Assembly: GCA_041918255.1 (NCBI GenBank)
Contig: JAYRWD010000003.1
Span: 1 to 36,197 of the forward strand
DNA: 36,197 nt
From: JAYRWD01 sp041918255
Lineage (GTDB): Bacteria > Patescibacteriota > Dojkabacteria > B142 > WJKM01
Direction: 5' to 3'
The notes beneath the pieces were generated by a model, which had not been told where the DNA came from, made no database searches, and saw nothing but the letters and a program-made list of their open reading frames with translations. A program made the translations under genes and the position numbers. Positions 24,888 to 33,172 of the stretch are shown piece by piece (position 1 is the first letter of the stretch; each line of letters begins with the position of its first letter).

Positions 24888-26316
24888 TTCAAATTTTTTC
24901 ATTTCTGATAATCCAATAATTCGTTCACGAATAGTAGATGTAAACGCGAGGTATATGGGAGCTTCTCAAGCCAAAATGATGGATTTAGCTGGAAAGGGGA
25001 TGGCAAAGGTATTAAAGGAGAGGTATGGAGTCAGTGCCAAATATACTTTTTTGTGTGGAGGAGGCGGAAATGGAGGTGATGGATTTTCTGCGGCGTATGA
25101 GCTATGCAAACTAGGGGTTAAGAATGTCGTAGTGTTAATAACTGTTCAAAGAAGTCAAATAGATACAAAGGTTGTGAGAGAATTTTTAGATAGGCTGTTA
25201 GAATCGTCGTATGTGCGTGGCCATCAGGTTGAAGTTAAGTATTCCGCTTTGGCAACTGATTTGGTCGAATCGGATGTTGTGGTTGAATGTTTAATAGGTA
25301 CTGGTTATAGCGGTCGTTTAAAAACATCGTATCTTCAGTTAATTAGAAAAGCTCAGAAAATTAACTCAAAATTGGTTGCTGCTGATTTACCATGTGGAAA
25401 TTATAAATACGACTTAGTAATTTCATTTGGTTTTGCGAAAACCAAAGACGCCCTTGTGGTAGATATCGGTCTTGAAAAAGAATATGAGAAGTATTGCGGG
25501 ATGGGCGAAGCAAAAATTATGGCTGAACCAGAATTGAAGTCAAACAAGACCCAAAATGGTGAGTTGTTGGTATTCGGAGGCTCGAGGCAATTTCATGGAG
25601 CACCATTGATGTCGATCAAAACTGCTTCAAAGCTTATTGGTTCGGTTTTTTATTATACCAATCCTGAAAATCGCGAGATAGCAAATCAAATCAAGTTAAA
25701 TCTTGAAGAATTTATTTTATTGGATGACAATGGACTTGCTAAATATGCCGAGTATGCCAATGCATTCCTATTCGGTCCAGGGCTTGAACCAAATATTCCT
25801 ACTCTGGCTATTATCAAAACTTTGTGTGAATTATATCCAGAAAAACCTACAATCTTAGACGCATACGCCATGTCTGTTGGAAGGGAGTTCGGAATATTAA
25901 AGAATAAGATATTAACTCCTCACAGAGGCGAGCTACGGCACTTGTTCGGCAAAAACTCGGGTTATTTAAAATGGTCACAATTGGAAACAGAAAAAAAGTT
26001 AATAAAGTTCTGTCGTACTTATGGATGCTATATTTTATTAAAAGGGAAGGTGGATCTTTTAGTACACCCGAAAGGATATGTAGCCTACAATAGAACTGGA
26101 AATCAAGGAATGGCAAAAGGAGGAACGGGGGATGTACTGGCTGGAATGCTTGGGGCATTTGTCACGAAAAACGATCAATGGTTATCTATGAGAGCAGCGG
26201 CTTTTTTATGTGGATCTGCGGGAGATATTTGTTATACCAAGTCGAGGTTCGCTTATTCAGCTTCGGATCTAATAGCGACTATACCTGAAGCCATTAAACA
26301 GGCTAAAGAATATTAA
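24874..26316 (+). CDS. nnr: Bifunctional NAD(P)HX epimerase/dehydratase
   Basis: It repairs hydrated NADH and NADPH: the N-terminal YjeF_N domain epimerises, and the C-terminal ribokinase-like domain dehydrates with ADP or ATP. The start at 24874 overlaps the kinase stop by 14 bases; upstream ATG and TTG codons would overlap more and add no conserved residues. The N domain (about 1-210) has LCGGGGNGGDGFSAAYEL and AADLPCGN. The C domain (about 225-480) has VFGGSRQFHGAPLMS, LFGPGLEPN, TPHRGELRHLFG and the catalytic GMAKGGTGDVLAG. The usual DADAL motif reads DAYAM, a change of an otherwise strongly kept aspartate. It is convergent with the YhaM-type gene, with three bases between the stops. Confidence 0.9.
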   Translation: MSIANSNFFISDNPIIRSRIVDVNARYMGASQAKMMDLAGKGMAKVLKERYGVSAKYTFLCGGGGNGGDGFSAAYELCKLGVKNVVVLITVQRSQIDTKVVREFLDRLLESSYVRGHQVEVKYSALATDLVESDVVVECLIGTGYSGRLKTSYLQLIRKAQKINSKLVAADLPCGNYKYDLVISFGFAKTKDALVVDIGLEKEYEKYCGMGEAKIMAEPELKSNKTQNGELLVFGGSRQFHGAPLMSIKTASKLIGSVFYYTNPENREIANQIKLNLEEFILLDDNGLAKYAEYANAFLFGPGLEPNIPTLAIIKTLCELYPEKPTILDAYAMSVGREFGILKNKILTPHRGELRHLFGKNSGYLKWSQLETEKKLIKFCRTYGCYILLKGKVDLLVHPKGYVAYNRTGNQGMAKGGTGDVLAGMLGAFVTKNDQWLSMRAAAFLCGSAGDICYTKSRFAYSASDLIATIPEAIKQAKEY

Positions 26317-26319
26317 TCA

Positions 26320-27264
26320 TTATTCAAGATAAACCATAGTATCTAGTATGTAATCTTTTTCGCTAAAAGGCGTACTTTTTCCTTCGTTTTCCTGCAATAT
26401 TCTCGAATAGATTCTTGTTTTGGCTGAGGTGTCATCTAGTTGATGTACGATAATAGCCTCTATAATCATAGGGACTACAGGGCTGCCAAATTCTAGTGAT
26501 CCATGGTGTGAGAGCAAAATATGTTTAAGTTTTAGAAGAGTATTTTTTGGCAGGGCCTTTTCACCATATTTGAGCAAGAGCTCGTACCCAAGAGTGATAT
26601 GTCCTAGTAATCTTCCTTCAACGCTTTTTTCTATCACAATTTTTTCATTAATAATTTCATCTAATTTACCAATGTCGTGAAGAATAATGCCAGCCTTTAC
26701 AAGTGATTTATTCGCTTGAGGATAGTATTTGAGAAGCGCATCCGACATATCCAGCATTTCCAAAATATGCTCAAGTAATCCGCTTTGATATCCATGGTGA
26801 ATTTTATTTGCTGCAGGGTGGGTATAAAATTTGTCCTTTATTTCTTCAAGACTAAGAATATAATTCATGAAATCTTTTAACGCTTCGTCTTCTATACTCT
26901 GAATATGCTTTTCAAGTTCTTTTCTCATCACATCCAGATTGCGGGCTGAGATTTCAATAAAATCTTCCTCATTATATTCACTTGCTTTACCTATAGATGT
27001 AATATTTAATTGCAATTTACCCTGAAAATCTTCGACTTTTGCCCAGATTTTTACGATAATACCAGGTTTCAAGATTTCTTCGTCACAATTTGCTATATTG
27101 TTCTCCCAGATATTACCTCTTAGGGTACCGGTTTTATCAGCAAGGAGTAAACGGATATAGGGGCTTCCATTCTTTGCTTGATATCTTTTGGCTTCGATAA
27201 GTACAAATAGGTCTTCAGATATTTTTGTTTCCAGATTGACATCTTTTGCGTATAGATTTTTCAT
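26320..27264 (-). CDS. yhaM: YhaM-type 3'-5' exoribonuclease (OB fold plus HD domain)
   Basis: A 314-residue protein, the same length as B. subtilis YhaM. The N-terminal OB-fold (about 1-105) includes ADKTGTLRGNIWEN. The HD domain (about 145-300) has the family stretch HPAANKIHHGYQSGLLEH, the metal-binding LHDIGK, HITLGYELL, and the ILLSHHGSLEFGSPV motif that follows in the family. It would trim RNA 3' ends, and possibly single-stranded DNA, in the cytosol with a divalent metal. It is the last gene of a leftward run after enolase and the FMN reductase, 38 bases downstream of the latter. No Shine-Dalgarno precedes its ATG. Confidence 0.9.
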   Translation of the reverse strand: MKNLYAKDVNLETKISEDLFVLIEAKRYQAKNGSPYIRLLLADKTGTLRGNIWENNIANCDEEILKPGIIVKIWAKVEDFQGKLQLNITSIGKASEYNEEDFIEISARNLDVMRKELEKHIQSIEDEALKDFMNYILSLEEIKDKFYTHPAANKIHHGYQSGLLEHILEMLDMSDALLKYYPQANKSLVKAGIILHDIGKLDEIINEKIVIEKSVEGRLLGHITLGYELLLKYGEKALPKNTLLKLKHILLSHHGSLEFGSPVVPMIIEAIIVHQLDDTSAKTRIYSRILQENEGKSTPFSEKDYILDTMVYLE

Positions 27265-27302
27265 AATTATGAAAGAATATAATTGTACTTATTATTTTTA
27301 CT

Positions 27303-27842
27303 TTATTTCCCGCAAAAGTGCAAAAAACTGTCCCAGAATGTTTTCAAAGTATTCTGAGTTTCAACATCGACTAGTTTACCACTTGAATTGAATTTTTCTT
27401 GTGCTTTTGAAATTGGTACAGTGGGTCTATTCATAATCTTGGCATCTAGTACGGAGAGTACCGCACGCAAAACCAGCTGAGCTCTTGCTGTACCAAATCC
27501 CGAGGTGGACGCACCGACTATTCCCACAGGTTTACCTTTTATTGGTTCCCCAAGTGAGGCTCTTGAAAGCCAGTTGAGAATGTTTAGTAGTACTGCGGAT
27601 GGAATATTGTTATATTCTGAAGTCGCTAAAATCACGCCATCTGAATCCGAGATCAAATTTTTAAGTTTGAGAACTCCCTCTGGAATATTATTTGGTTCAT
27701 AGTCCTCACAAAAGAGTGGAATTTCTTTTGTTGGGAAAATCTCGAGAGTATCCTTTGGCTGGGCTAATTCAGCAAGATATTCAAGCACCGACCTGTTATA
27801 TGATTTTTCTCTAAGGCTTCCATAGATCGCGATAATTTTCAT
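27303..27842 (-). CDS. NADPH-dependent FMN reductase family protein
   Basis: A 179-residue flavodoxin-fold protein. The FMN phosphate loop is YGSLREKSYNRSVLEYL, the second flavin contact is SEYNNIPSAVLLNILNWLSR, and the third is VGIVGASTSGFGTARAQ. These match the group of quinone, chromate and azo reductases (ChrR/YieF-like). It likely reduces quinones or other electrophiles with NAD(P)H in the cytosol, protecting against redox stress, but the real substrate is not determined by sequence. It starts 28 bases after the enolase stop and is followed by the YhaM-type gene, so the three are probably one transcript. There is no cysteine-based or heme-binding feature. Confidence 0.9.
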   Translation of the reverse strand: MKIIAIYGSLREKSYNRSVLEYLAELAQPKDTLEIFPTKEIPLFCEDYEPNNIPEGVLKLKNLISDSDGVILATSEYNNIPSAVLLNILNWLSRASLGEPIKGKPVGIVGASTSGFGTARAQLVLRAVLSVLDAKIMNRPTVPISKAQEKFNSSGKLVDVETQNTLKTFWDSFLHFCGK

Positions 27843-27870
27843 GATTATTTAAAGTTAAAATAAAAAAATG

Positions 27871-29148
27871 TTATTTTTTTAATTTTCTGGCGATTGCCAT
27901 CAACCTATTGTATTTACAAACTCTCTCTCCTCTGGTAGGACCGACTTTAATATATTTTGCATTTACTGCTACTGCTAAGTCAACCATAAATGTGTCGTCT
28001 GTCTCACCACCGCCTCTATGAGAGGGAATGATTTTAATATTGTTTTCGGTGGCCAAGTTACACGTTTCAAGAGTTTCAGAAACAGTTCCGATCTGATTTA
28101 GTTTTACTAAAATGCCCGTAATAGATTTCGTTTCGATGGCTTTCTTTAGTATTTTGGGATTTGTGACAGTAAGGTCATCTCCGATATTGGTGCAATTGTG
28201 TTTGGAACATAATTTGGTTAATTCTGGCCATGCTTCCCAGTCGTTTTCATCAAGCATGTCTTCGAAACTCTCAAAAGGATACTTTTGCAGCCACAATGAA
28301 AAGTATTTGATCAATTCTTTGTTGGTTAAGGTTTTACCTTCGATATCCAAACGATATTTCCCATTTTTGAAAAATTCACTAGCTGCCGCATCAATCGAAA
28401 ATTTTATATCCTGACCCAATTCCCAGCCTGATTCTTGCACTGCCTCGCGCATAAGCTCGAGTGGTGTGGCGTTGTTATTGATTCCCGATGGGGCGAAAGC
28501 ACCTTCATTACCTACATTGGTGGATAAGTTATGTCTTTGAAGCACTTTCTTTAAATGCGCATAGGCTTCGAGCCCGATTCGTACCTGCTCTCTAGTAGGC
28601 AAATCCGATACAATTGAAAAAAGATATTCCTGTAAATCAGTTGAGTTGTCGGCGTGCTTTCCTCCTTCAATAACTACCATCATGGGGTGCGGTATTTCAT
28701 AATCTGCTTTCACTAGTTTCGGAGAAGGAATAAGGCATCGAAGATAATCGAAAAGTTCCTTTTGTGAGTATCTTGCTGCAGCTCTGGCGCAGGCCATTGA
28801 TACCGAAAGAAGTGCATTAGCTCCGAGATTTTGTTTATTCTCAGTTCCATCTAGATCTATCATGGTTTTATCAATAATTTTCTGTTCTAAGGCATCTTGA
28901 CCGATGAGCTTTTGAGCAATTATTTCGTTAACATTATTGATGGCTTTTAACATTCCTTTACCAGAATAACGATTTTTGTCTTCGTCGAATAGTATAAAAG
29001 CCTCTTTGCTTCCAGCGGAAGCTCCGAATGGAACTGAAGCTAAGCCGGAGATACCATTTTTTAAGACTACTTCACATTCCAACGAGGGTGTGCCGCCAGA
29101 ACTTATAATTTCATAGGCTTGTATTGTAGCTATAGAAGATTGTTTCAT
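27871..29148 (-). CDS. eno: Enolase
   Basis: It converts 2-phosphoglycerate to PEP, and works directly after GpmI. The 425-residue length is normal. Seen motifs: SGGTPSLECEV, GASAGSKEAFILFD (usually GASTGxxEAxELRD), GNEGAFAPSG (usually GDEGGFAPN), SFEDMLDENDW holding the Mg-binding Glu and Asp, IGDDLTVTN with the Mg-binding Asp, VKLNQIGT with the catalytic Lys, and VGPTRGERVCKYN. The flexible loop reads SHRGGGETDDT, one residue longer than the usual SHRSGETEDT, and the GPTRGERV segment is one residue shorter than GAPxRxERV. All key metal and proton-transfer residues I can place are kept. It heads the leftward run eno, FMN reductase, yhaM. The 116-base AT-rich gap to the tRNA holds its promoter, with a weak TTGATG/TTATTA pair. 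Confidence 0.96.
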   Translation of the reverse strand: MKQSSIATIQAYEIISSGGTPSLECEVVLKNGISGLASVPFGASAGSKEAFILFDEDKNRYSGKGMLKAINNVNEIIAQKLIGQDALEQKIIDKTMIDLDGTENKQNLGANALLSVSMACARAAARYSQKELFDYLRCLIPSPKLVKADYEIPHPMMVVIEGGKHADNSTDLQEYLFSIVSDLPTREQVRIGLEAYAHLKKVLQRHNLSTNVGNEGAFAPSGINNNATPLELMREAVQESGWELGQDIKFSIDAAASEFFKNGKYRLDIEGKTLTNKELIKYFSLWLQKYPFESFEDMLDENDWEAWPELTKLCSKHNCTNIGDDLTVTNPKILKKAIETKSITGILVKLNQIGTVSETLETCNLATENNIKIIPSHRGGGETDDTFMVDLAVAVNAKYIKVGPTRGERVCKYNRLMAIARKLKK

Positions 29149-29264
29149 CTAAGTTTAATAATAATGAATAATAATAACAGACATCAATACAGATAATAGA
29201 TAATACTATTAAATCATATATTAGAACTTGATATAATATGATTTATTGCAAAGATTATCAATAC

Positions 29265-29334
29265 TCGGGGGTAGTCTAACGGCAGGACAGCGGGTTCTGG
29301 CCCCGCTAATCTAGGTTCGAATCCTAGCCCCCGA
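29265..29334 (+). tRNA. tRNA-Gln (anticodon CTG)
   Basis: A 70-base cloverleaf. The acceptor stem pairs TCGGGGG with CCCCCGA, seven pairs with no mismatch. The D stem is GTC/GAC. The anticodon stem GCGGG/CCCGC encloses the loop TTCTGGC with anticodon CTG at 29297-29299, decoding CAG. The T stem CTAGG/CCTAG encloses TTCGAAT. The CCA is not encoded. It lies in the gap between eno and the ATP synthase genes. The ORFs over it on the minus strand are not real genes. Confidence 0.96.
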
Positions 29335-29471
29335 ATAATTTTGAAAGTCCAATCAATATTTGGGACTATCAAATATCCGAAATTTTGAAGAATATTAGTT
29401 GCCTCGAATTTCAAAAGTTTGGCAATGATTTAAAATTTGTGGTATATTTGACCCTGTAACGAGAAGATTTG

Positions 29472-29503
29472 GTTTCAAAGAACTTTGAAACTTTTTATTT
29501 TTT
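29472..29503 (+). terminator. Strong intrinsic terminator between tRNA-Gln and atpB
   Basis: GTTTCAAAG (29472-29480) and CTTTGAAAC (29483-29491) form a nine-pair palindrome, followed by five T, one A and seven T residues. It ends about 24 bases before the atpB ATG, with no good -10 box in between. It may end the tRNA transcript, or act as an attenuator in the atp leader. Confidence 0.75.
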
Positions 29504-29527
29504 TACATTTGACTAAAGAACTAAACG

Positions 29528-30454
29528 ATGCATATTTCGCTAGCCGCAGAACCTCTTTTTAAAATTCTTGGTCTAAATATTACCAATACCATTCTTTCCT
29601 CGTTTGTCATAGTATTTTTGATAATTATTTTTTCCATTTGGGTCAAAAAGAATTTAAATTATGATAAACCTAAGAATATACAATTGATCTTGGAAATGGT
29701 AATTGATGGACTTTATTCGATGATTAGCGATTTGATGGATGAAAATAAAGCCAAAAAATTTTTTAGTTTTTTGTTTACCTTCTTCATCTTTATATTGTTT
29801 TCCAACTGGTTTGGGCTTACCCCTTTGACCCAGAGTTTAGCTGTGGTTCACATAGCTGAATCTAATGAAGGTCCTGAAATAAAAGCAAATTTGGACTCTA
29901 AATTTAATGTCATTGCAAAGGAAGTTGTTAAGGAATCTCAGGAAAGTGTTGAAAACTCTAAGACCCTTGTGAGTGAAAATGGAAAAGATAAAGGTTTTCT
30001 TGGATGTATTTTTTCCAAACATTGTTATATTACTCGCTATGGGATGATAGAAAGTGAGGAGTCTACGCATATCCTGCGCGCTCCTACCACCGATCTTTCT
30101 ATGGCAATGACACTAGCACTGATATCTGTGGTTTCAATAAACTTCTTGGGATTTTATTATCTCAGACGAGCATATGTGAAGAAGTATATTGATTTTAGTT
30201 CACCAGTCAATACATTTGTAGGAATCTTAGAAATAGTTTCAGAATTAGGAAAATTAGTCTCGTTCTCGTTTCGTCTCTTCGGAAATATATTTGCTGGTGA
30301 AATCCTTTTGTTGGTTATTACTTCAATAACCTTCGGACTGGTAACATTGCCATTCTTATTGCTAGAACTATTCGTAGGAGTGATTCAAGCATTTGTTTTT
30401 TTCATGCTGACTGCGGTATTTATTGGGTTGGCAGTATCTCATGAGTCACACTAA
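29528..30454 (+). CDS. atpB: ATP synthase F0 subunit a
   Basis: Subunit a forms the proton half-channels beside the c-ring. The 308-residue protein has the essential arginine R249 in SFSFRLFGNIFAGE, the EIVSELGKLVS helix before it, and the last-helix glutamine in FVGVIQAFVFFML. The upstream spans are about 22-38 and 78-97. Between the second span and the ILRAPTTDLSMAM helix is a charged loop of about 85 residues (about 100-183), roughly 55 longer than in E. coli, with a cysteine pair in GCIFSKHC; by topology analogy it would be extracytoplasmic. It heads atpB-E-F-H-A. There is no atpI upstream. Confidence 0.95.
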   Translation: MHISLAAEPLFKILGLNITNTILSSFVIVFLIIIFSIWVKKNLNYDKPKNIQLILEMVIDGLYSMISDLMDENKAKKFFSFLFTFFIFILFSNWFGLTPLTQSLAVVHIAESNEGPEIKANLDSKFNVIAKEVVKESQESVENSKTLVSENGKDKGFLGCIFSKHCYITRYGMIESEESTHILRAPTTDLSMAMTLALISVVSINFLGFYYLRRAYVKKYIDFSSPVNTFVGILEIVSELGKLVSFSFRLFGNIFAGEILLLVITSITFGLVTLPFLLLELFVGVIQAFVFFMLTAVFIGLAVSHESH

Positions 30455-30498
30455 TTAGAATTTAATAATTTTTAATTTAAAATTTTAAAACAAAAGTC

Positions 30499-30723
30499 AT
30501 GGACGAAGGACTGCAATATATAGCAATGGGTTTGGCCATTGGTTTGGGTGCTATTGGGCCAGGAGTCGGGATAGGAATTCTGGTGTCAAAGGCCTTAGAG
30601 GCGGTTGGTAGAAATCCTGAAGCAGCTAACAAAGTGCAGGCGATGATGATTCTTGGCATAGTATTTGCTGAAGCTATCGCTATTTACGCCCTTGTGGTTG
30701 CACTTATTATTAGATTTGTTTAG
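30499..30723 (+). CDS. atpE: ATP synthase F0 subunit c
   Basis: A 74-residue hairpin of two helices that forms the rotor ring. The first helix has the GLGAIGPGVGIGI glycine motif, the cytosolic loop is GRNPEA with R38-N39-P40, and the second helix carries the ion-binding carboxylate E58 in GIVFAEAIAIYAL. The residue after E58 is alanine, and the first helix lacks the glutamine used in Na+ rings, which points to protons as the coupling ion; this is inferred from family knowledge. There is no signal sequence. It lies 44 bases after atpB. Confidence 0.97.
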   Translation: MDEGLQYIAMGLAIGLGAIGPGVGIGILVSKALEAVGRNPEAANKVQAMMILGIVFAEAIAIYALVVALIIRFV

Positions 30724-30771
30724 GCCTCTTTCTGGGGTATATGTCAGCTTAAATATTATTATTTATTAAGA

Positions 30772-31251
30772 ATGGATGCGCTAGGAATAAATATCACAAG
30801 CATGGTTATTTATTTGATCCTTTTCTGGGTAATATATCTGAGTGCAAAGAAAATGCTTGTGGGACCCATAGTAGAAACGCTTGAAAAGAGAAAAGAAGAT
30901 ATTGATGAGACGAAAAGACTTAAGGCGGAATTTGAAAAATCAGTTGAAGAAATGAAGAGTAAGGAGAAGAATTTGATTGATCGGTTGAAGCAGGAAAATA
31001 AAACTCAATTTGAAACACTCATGAACGAGTCAAAAATTGAGAAAAAGAAAATTATCGATGAGGCTCGGTTGGAAGCATCCAAAATTGTCGCGCAGGCAAG
31101 TGAATATTTAGAAAAGGAAAAAGCAAGATTAAAGGCTGAACTAACTGAACAAGTTGAAGTAGCGGCTTTGAAAGTCGCGAGGGAAATTTATCTTGCTGAC
31201 AAGCAGGGTATTGATAAAAAACTCATTGAAAAAACAATCGAAAATCTTTAA
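30772..31251 (+). CDS. atpF: ATP synthase F0 subunit b
   Basis: The peripheral stalk subunit: 159 residues with one membrane span (about 5-23) and then a long charged coiled coil to the end. The span reads NITSMVIYLILFWVIYLSA, followed by KMLVGPIVETLEKRKEDIDE, a typical b-subunit start. The coiled coil is lysine- and glutamate-rich with a heptad-like pattern (EEMKSKEKNLIDRLKQENK and similar). The length matches E. coli b (156). It is directly upstream of the shortened delta gene, so the stalk can be judged as a unit: b looks complete, delta does not. Confidence 0.92.
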   Translation: MDALGINITSMVIYLILFWVIYLSAKKMLVGPIVETLEKRKEDIDETKRLKAEFEKSVEEMKSKEKNLIDRLKQENKTQFETLMNESKIEKKKIIDEARLEASKIVAQASEYLEKEKARLKAELTEQVEVAALKVAREIYLADKQGIDKKLIEKTIENL

Positions 31252-31271
31252 TTATTGTTAATTATTGTTAA

Positions 31272-31604
31272 ATGCTTGATACAGCAAAAATTGCGGCACA
31301 AATGTTCATCAATGAAAATAATTTGAAGGACAGAAATGTTTGGTTTCTTGAAACAATGCAATTGTTGCGTGGCGTAGAAGATTTAGAAAGTGTGGCTAGC
31401 GAATATTCACAGATACGATCTGGTTTCAAAACAATTGTGGAGATAGTGAGTTCTATTGAGCTTGAAGAGCGACAAAAAAATGAGTTGGAGAAAAAGATAC
31501 AAGATAAATTTAATGACAAAGTACTAATTTTTGTATATGAAGTTGACAGTGAAGTAGAAAAAGGTCTCTTTATTACAGTAGGAGATCTCGCGATAGATAT
31601 CTAA
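31272..31604 (+). CDS. atpH: ATP synthase delta subunit, shortened
   Basis: The position between atpF and atpA and the C-terminal region identify this as delta, which joins the b stalk to the top of the alpha3beta3 head. Residues about 58-110 match the delta C-terminal domain: EIVSSIELEERQKNELEKKI, then KVLIFVYEVDSEVEKGLFI and VGDLAIDI. The whole protein is only 110 residues, against about 177 in E. coli. The N-terminal six-helix domain that binds alpha keeps only about 55 residues, and the last 18 or so residues after the VIDGS-like motif are missing. The gap to atpF is 20 bases and holds no coding remnant, so this is not a frameshift within the window. Confidence 0.82.
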   Translation: MLDTAKIAAQMFINENNLKDRNVWFLETMQLLRGVEDLESVASEYSQIRSGFKTIVEIVSSIELEERQKNELEKKIQDKFNDKVLIFVYEVDSEVEKGLFITVGDLAIDI

Positions 31605-31622
31605 GTTTGTTTTAATTGGAAA

Positions 31623-33104
31623 ATGAAACTAACAAATATTGGGAAAGTATTATCAGTGAAAGACGGTATTGTGATCGCAGACGGATTGTCTCAAGCCGGA
31701 TCAAATGAACTTGTCAACTTGATAAGCAATTCCGGTGAAATTATTCAAGGGTTGGTCCTAAACCTTGATGATGAGAAAGTCGGTATTGCCGTGATAGGTG
31801 ATCATTCTAAAATTACCGAAGGGGATCGAGTAGAGACAACCGGAAATGTATATAGCGTGAAAGTCAATGATAAAGTTTGGGGAAGAGTATTAGACCCGCT
31901 TTTGAATGCTTTAGATGGACGCGGAGCATTGGATTTTCAAAATTCACTGGAACTTCCGATTCAAAGGATAGCTGCCGGTGTAATTGAGAGGAAAGATGTA
32001 GATCGTCCTTTACAGACAGGTATAAAGAGTGTAGATACTATGATTCCGATAGGTAGAGGTCAGAGACAGTTGATTATTGGAGATAGGCAAACCGGAAAAA
32101 CAGCGATAGCGGTAGACACGATTGTAAATCAAATCCAAAGTGCTCGAGAATTGAATTTACCTCTTGTCAAATGTGTGTATGTTTCGGTAGGAGATAAGAC
32201 TTCAAAGATAGCGCAACTTTCTGCCAAACTTGAAAAAGTGGGAGCGATGGAAAACACATTAATAATTTTCGCTGGAGCCTCGGATTCTCCTTCACTTAAA
32301 TATGTTGCTCCTTATGTAGGTACTACAATAGCTGAATATTTCGCAGAGAAGGGGGAGGACGTTTTAGTTGTTTTTGATGATCTTACTAAACACGCATGGG
32401 CGTATCGTGAAATCTCATTGTTATTGCGCAGACCTCCAGGAAGGGAAGCCTATCCGGGTGATATTTTTTATCTTCACTCAGCGCTCTTAGAAAGGGGCGT
32501 ACAGTATAGTGAGGCGAAAGGAGGTGGATCTATTACCATGCTTCCTATAGTAGAAACACAGGCTGGAGATGTTTCTGCATATATTCCTACAAATATTATT
32601 TCTATAACCGACGGTCAGATATATTTAGAGCCGGGTTTATTCAATGCCGGTATTCGGCCAGCCGTCAATGTAGGGTTATCGGTTTCTCGTGTGGGAGGTT
32701 CAGCTCAGATCAAAGCTATGAAGCAGGTAGCAGGTCAATTGAGGCTAGATTTAGCCCAGTATAGAGAACTAGCCGCCTTTGCCCAATTTGGATCGGACCT
32801 GGATGAAGCTACGAAAAAGAAACTGGATAGGGGAGCGAGAATGGTTGAATTGCTAAAACAGAATCAATATGTTCCGATGTCCGTGTATGAGCAGATCGCG
32901 CTTGTATTTGCAGGCACGAAAGGGCTTTTGGATGAAGTCCCTGTGCCTGATGTGAAAAGATGGGAGGAAGAATTTTTGAGCCATTTCAATCTCAGCGGAA
33001 AGAAGGTTATTGAGATGTTGAAGAAAGGGGGAAAGATAGAGGGTGATTTGGAGAAGGAATTGATGGGGGTTATAACTGAGTTTAATGAGAAAGTGTTTGC
33101 TTAA
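31623..33104 (+). CDS. atpA: ATP synthase F1 subunit alpha
   Basis: The 493-residue non-catalytic nucleotide-binding subunit. Walker A is GDRQTGKT (G153-T160); Walker B is in VLVVFDDLTKHAWAYRE; LLRRPPGREAYPGD, and the SVSRVGGSAQIKAMKQ arginine-finger motif follow. The protein starts at MKLTNIGKVLSVKDG, aligning with residue 27 of E. coli alpha, so the first 22 or so residues, the helix that binds delta, are absent. In-frame codons upstream run into a stop at 31602 with no start, so the short N terminus is not a mis-called start. The gene is the last atp gene in this cluster. Confidence 0.97.
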   Translation: MKLTNIGKVLSVKDGIVIADGLSQAGSNELVNLISNSGEIIQGLVLNLDDEKVGIAVIGDHSKITEGDRVETTGNVYSVKVNDKVWGRVLDPLLNALDGRGALDFQNSLELPIQRIAAGVIERKDVDRPLQTGIKSVDTMIPIGRGQRQLIIGDRQTGKTAIAVDTIVNQIQSARELNLPLVKCVYVSVGDKTSKIAQLSAKLEKVGAMENTLIIFAGASDSPSLKYVAPYVGTTIAEYFAEKGEDVLVVFDDLTKHAWAYREISLLLRRPPGREAYPGDIFYLHSALLERGVQYSEAKGGGSITMLPIVETQAGDVSAYIPTNIISITDGQIYLEPGLFNAGIRPAVNVGLSVSRVGGSAQIKAMKQVAGQLRLDLAQYRELAAFAQFGSDLDEATKKKLDRGARMVELLKQNQYVPMSVYEQIALVFAGTKGLLDEVPVPDVKRWEEEFLSHFNLSGKKVIEMLKKGGKIEGDLEKELMGVITEFNEKVFA

Positions 33105-33172
33105 AATTATAAAGTATTGTTTTTTTACGCTGCCTTCAGAAATAAGTACGGTTTTTTAATCTTTCGTCCGCA

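Noticed and set aside
29214..29414. Minus-strand ORF over the tRNA
   Set aside because: It covers a perfect tRNA-Gln cloverleaf and has no coding character.
18115..29458. Shared ATATTTGACCCT motif upstream of lepA/regulator (18115) and atpB (29444)
   Set aside because: A 12-base match between two AT-rich sites is expected by chance in a window of this size, and the spacing to promoters differs.
30499..30723. Na+-coupled c-ring
   Set aside because: The residue after E58 is alanine and the first-helix glutamine is absent, so the sodium-site pattern is missing.
31230..31290. Frameshift that hides a longer delta subunit
   Set aside because: Only 20 bases separate the atpF stop from the delta start, too little for the missing N-terminal domain.
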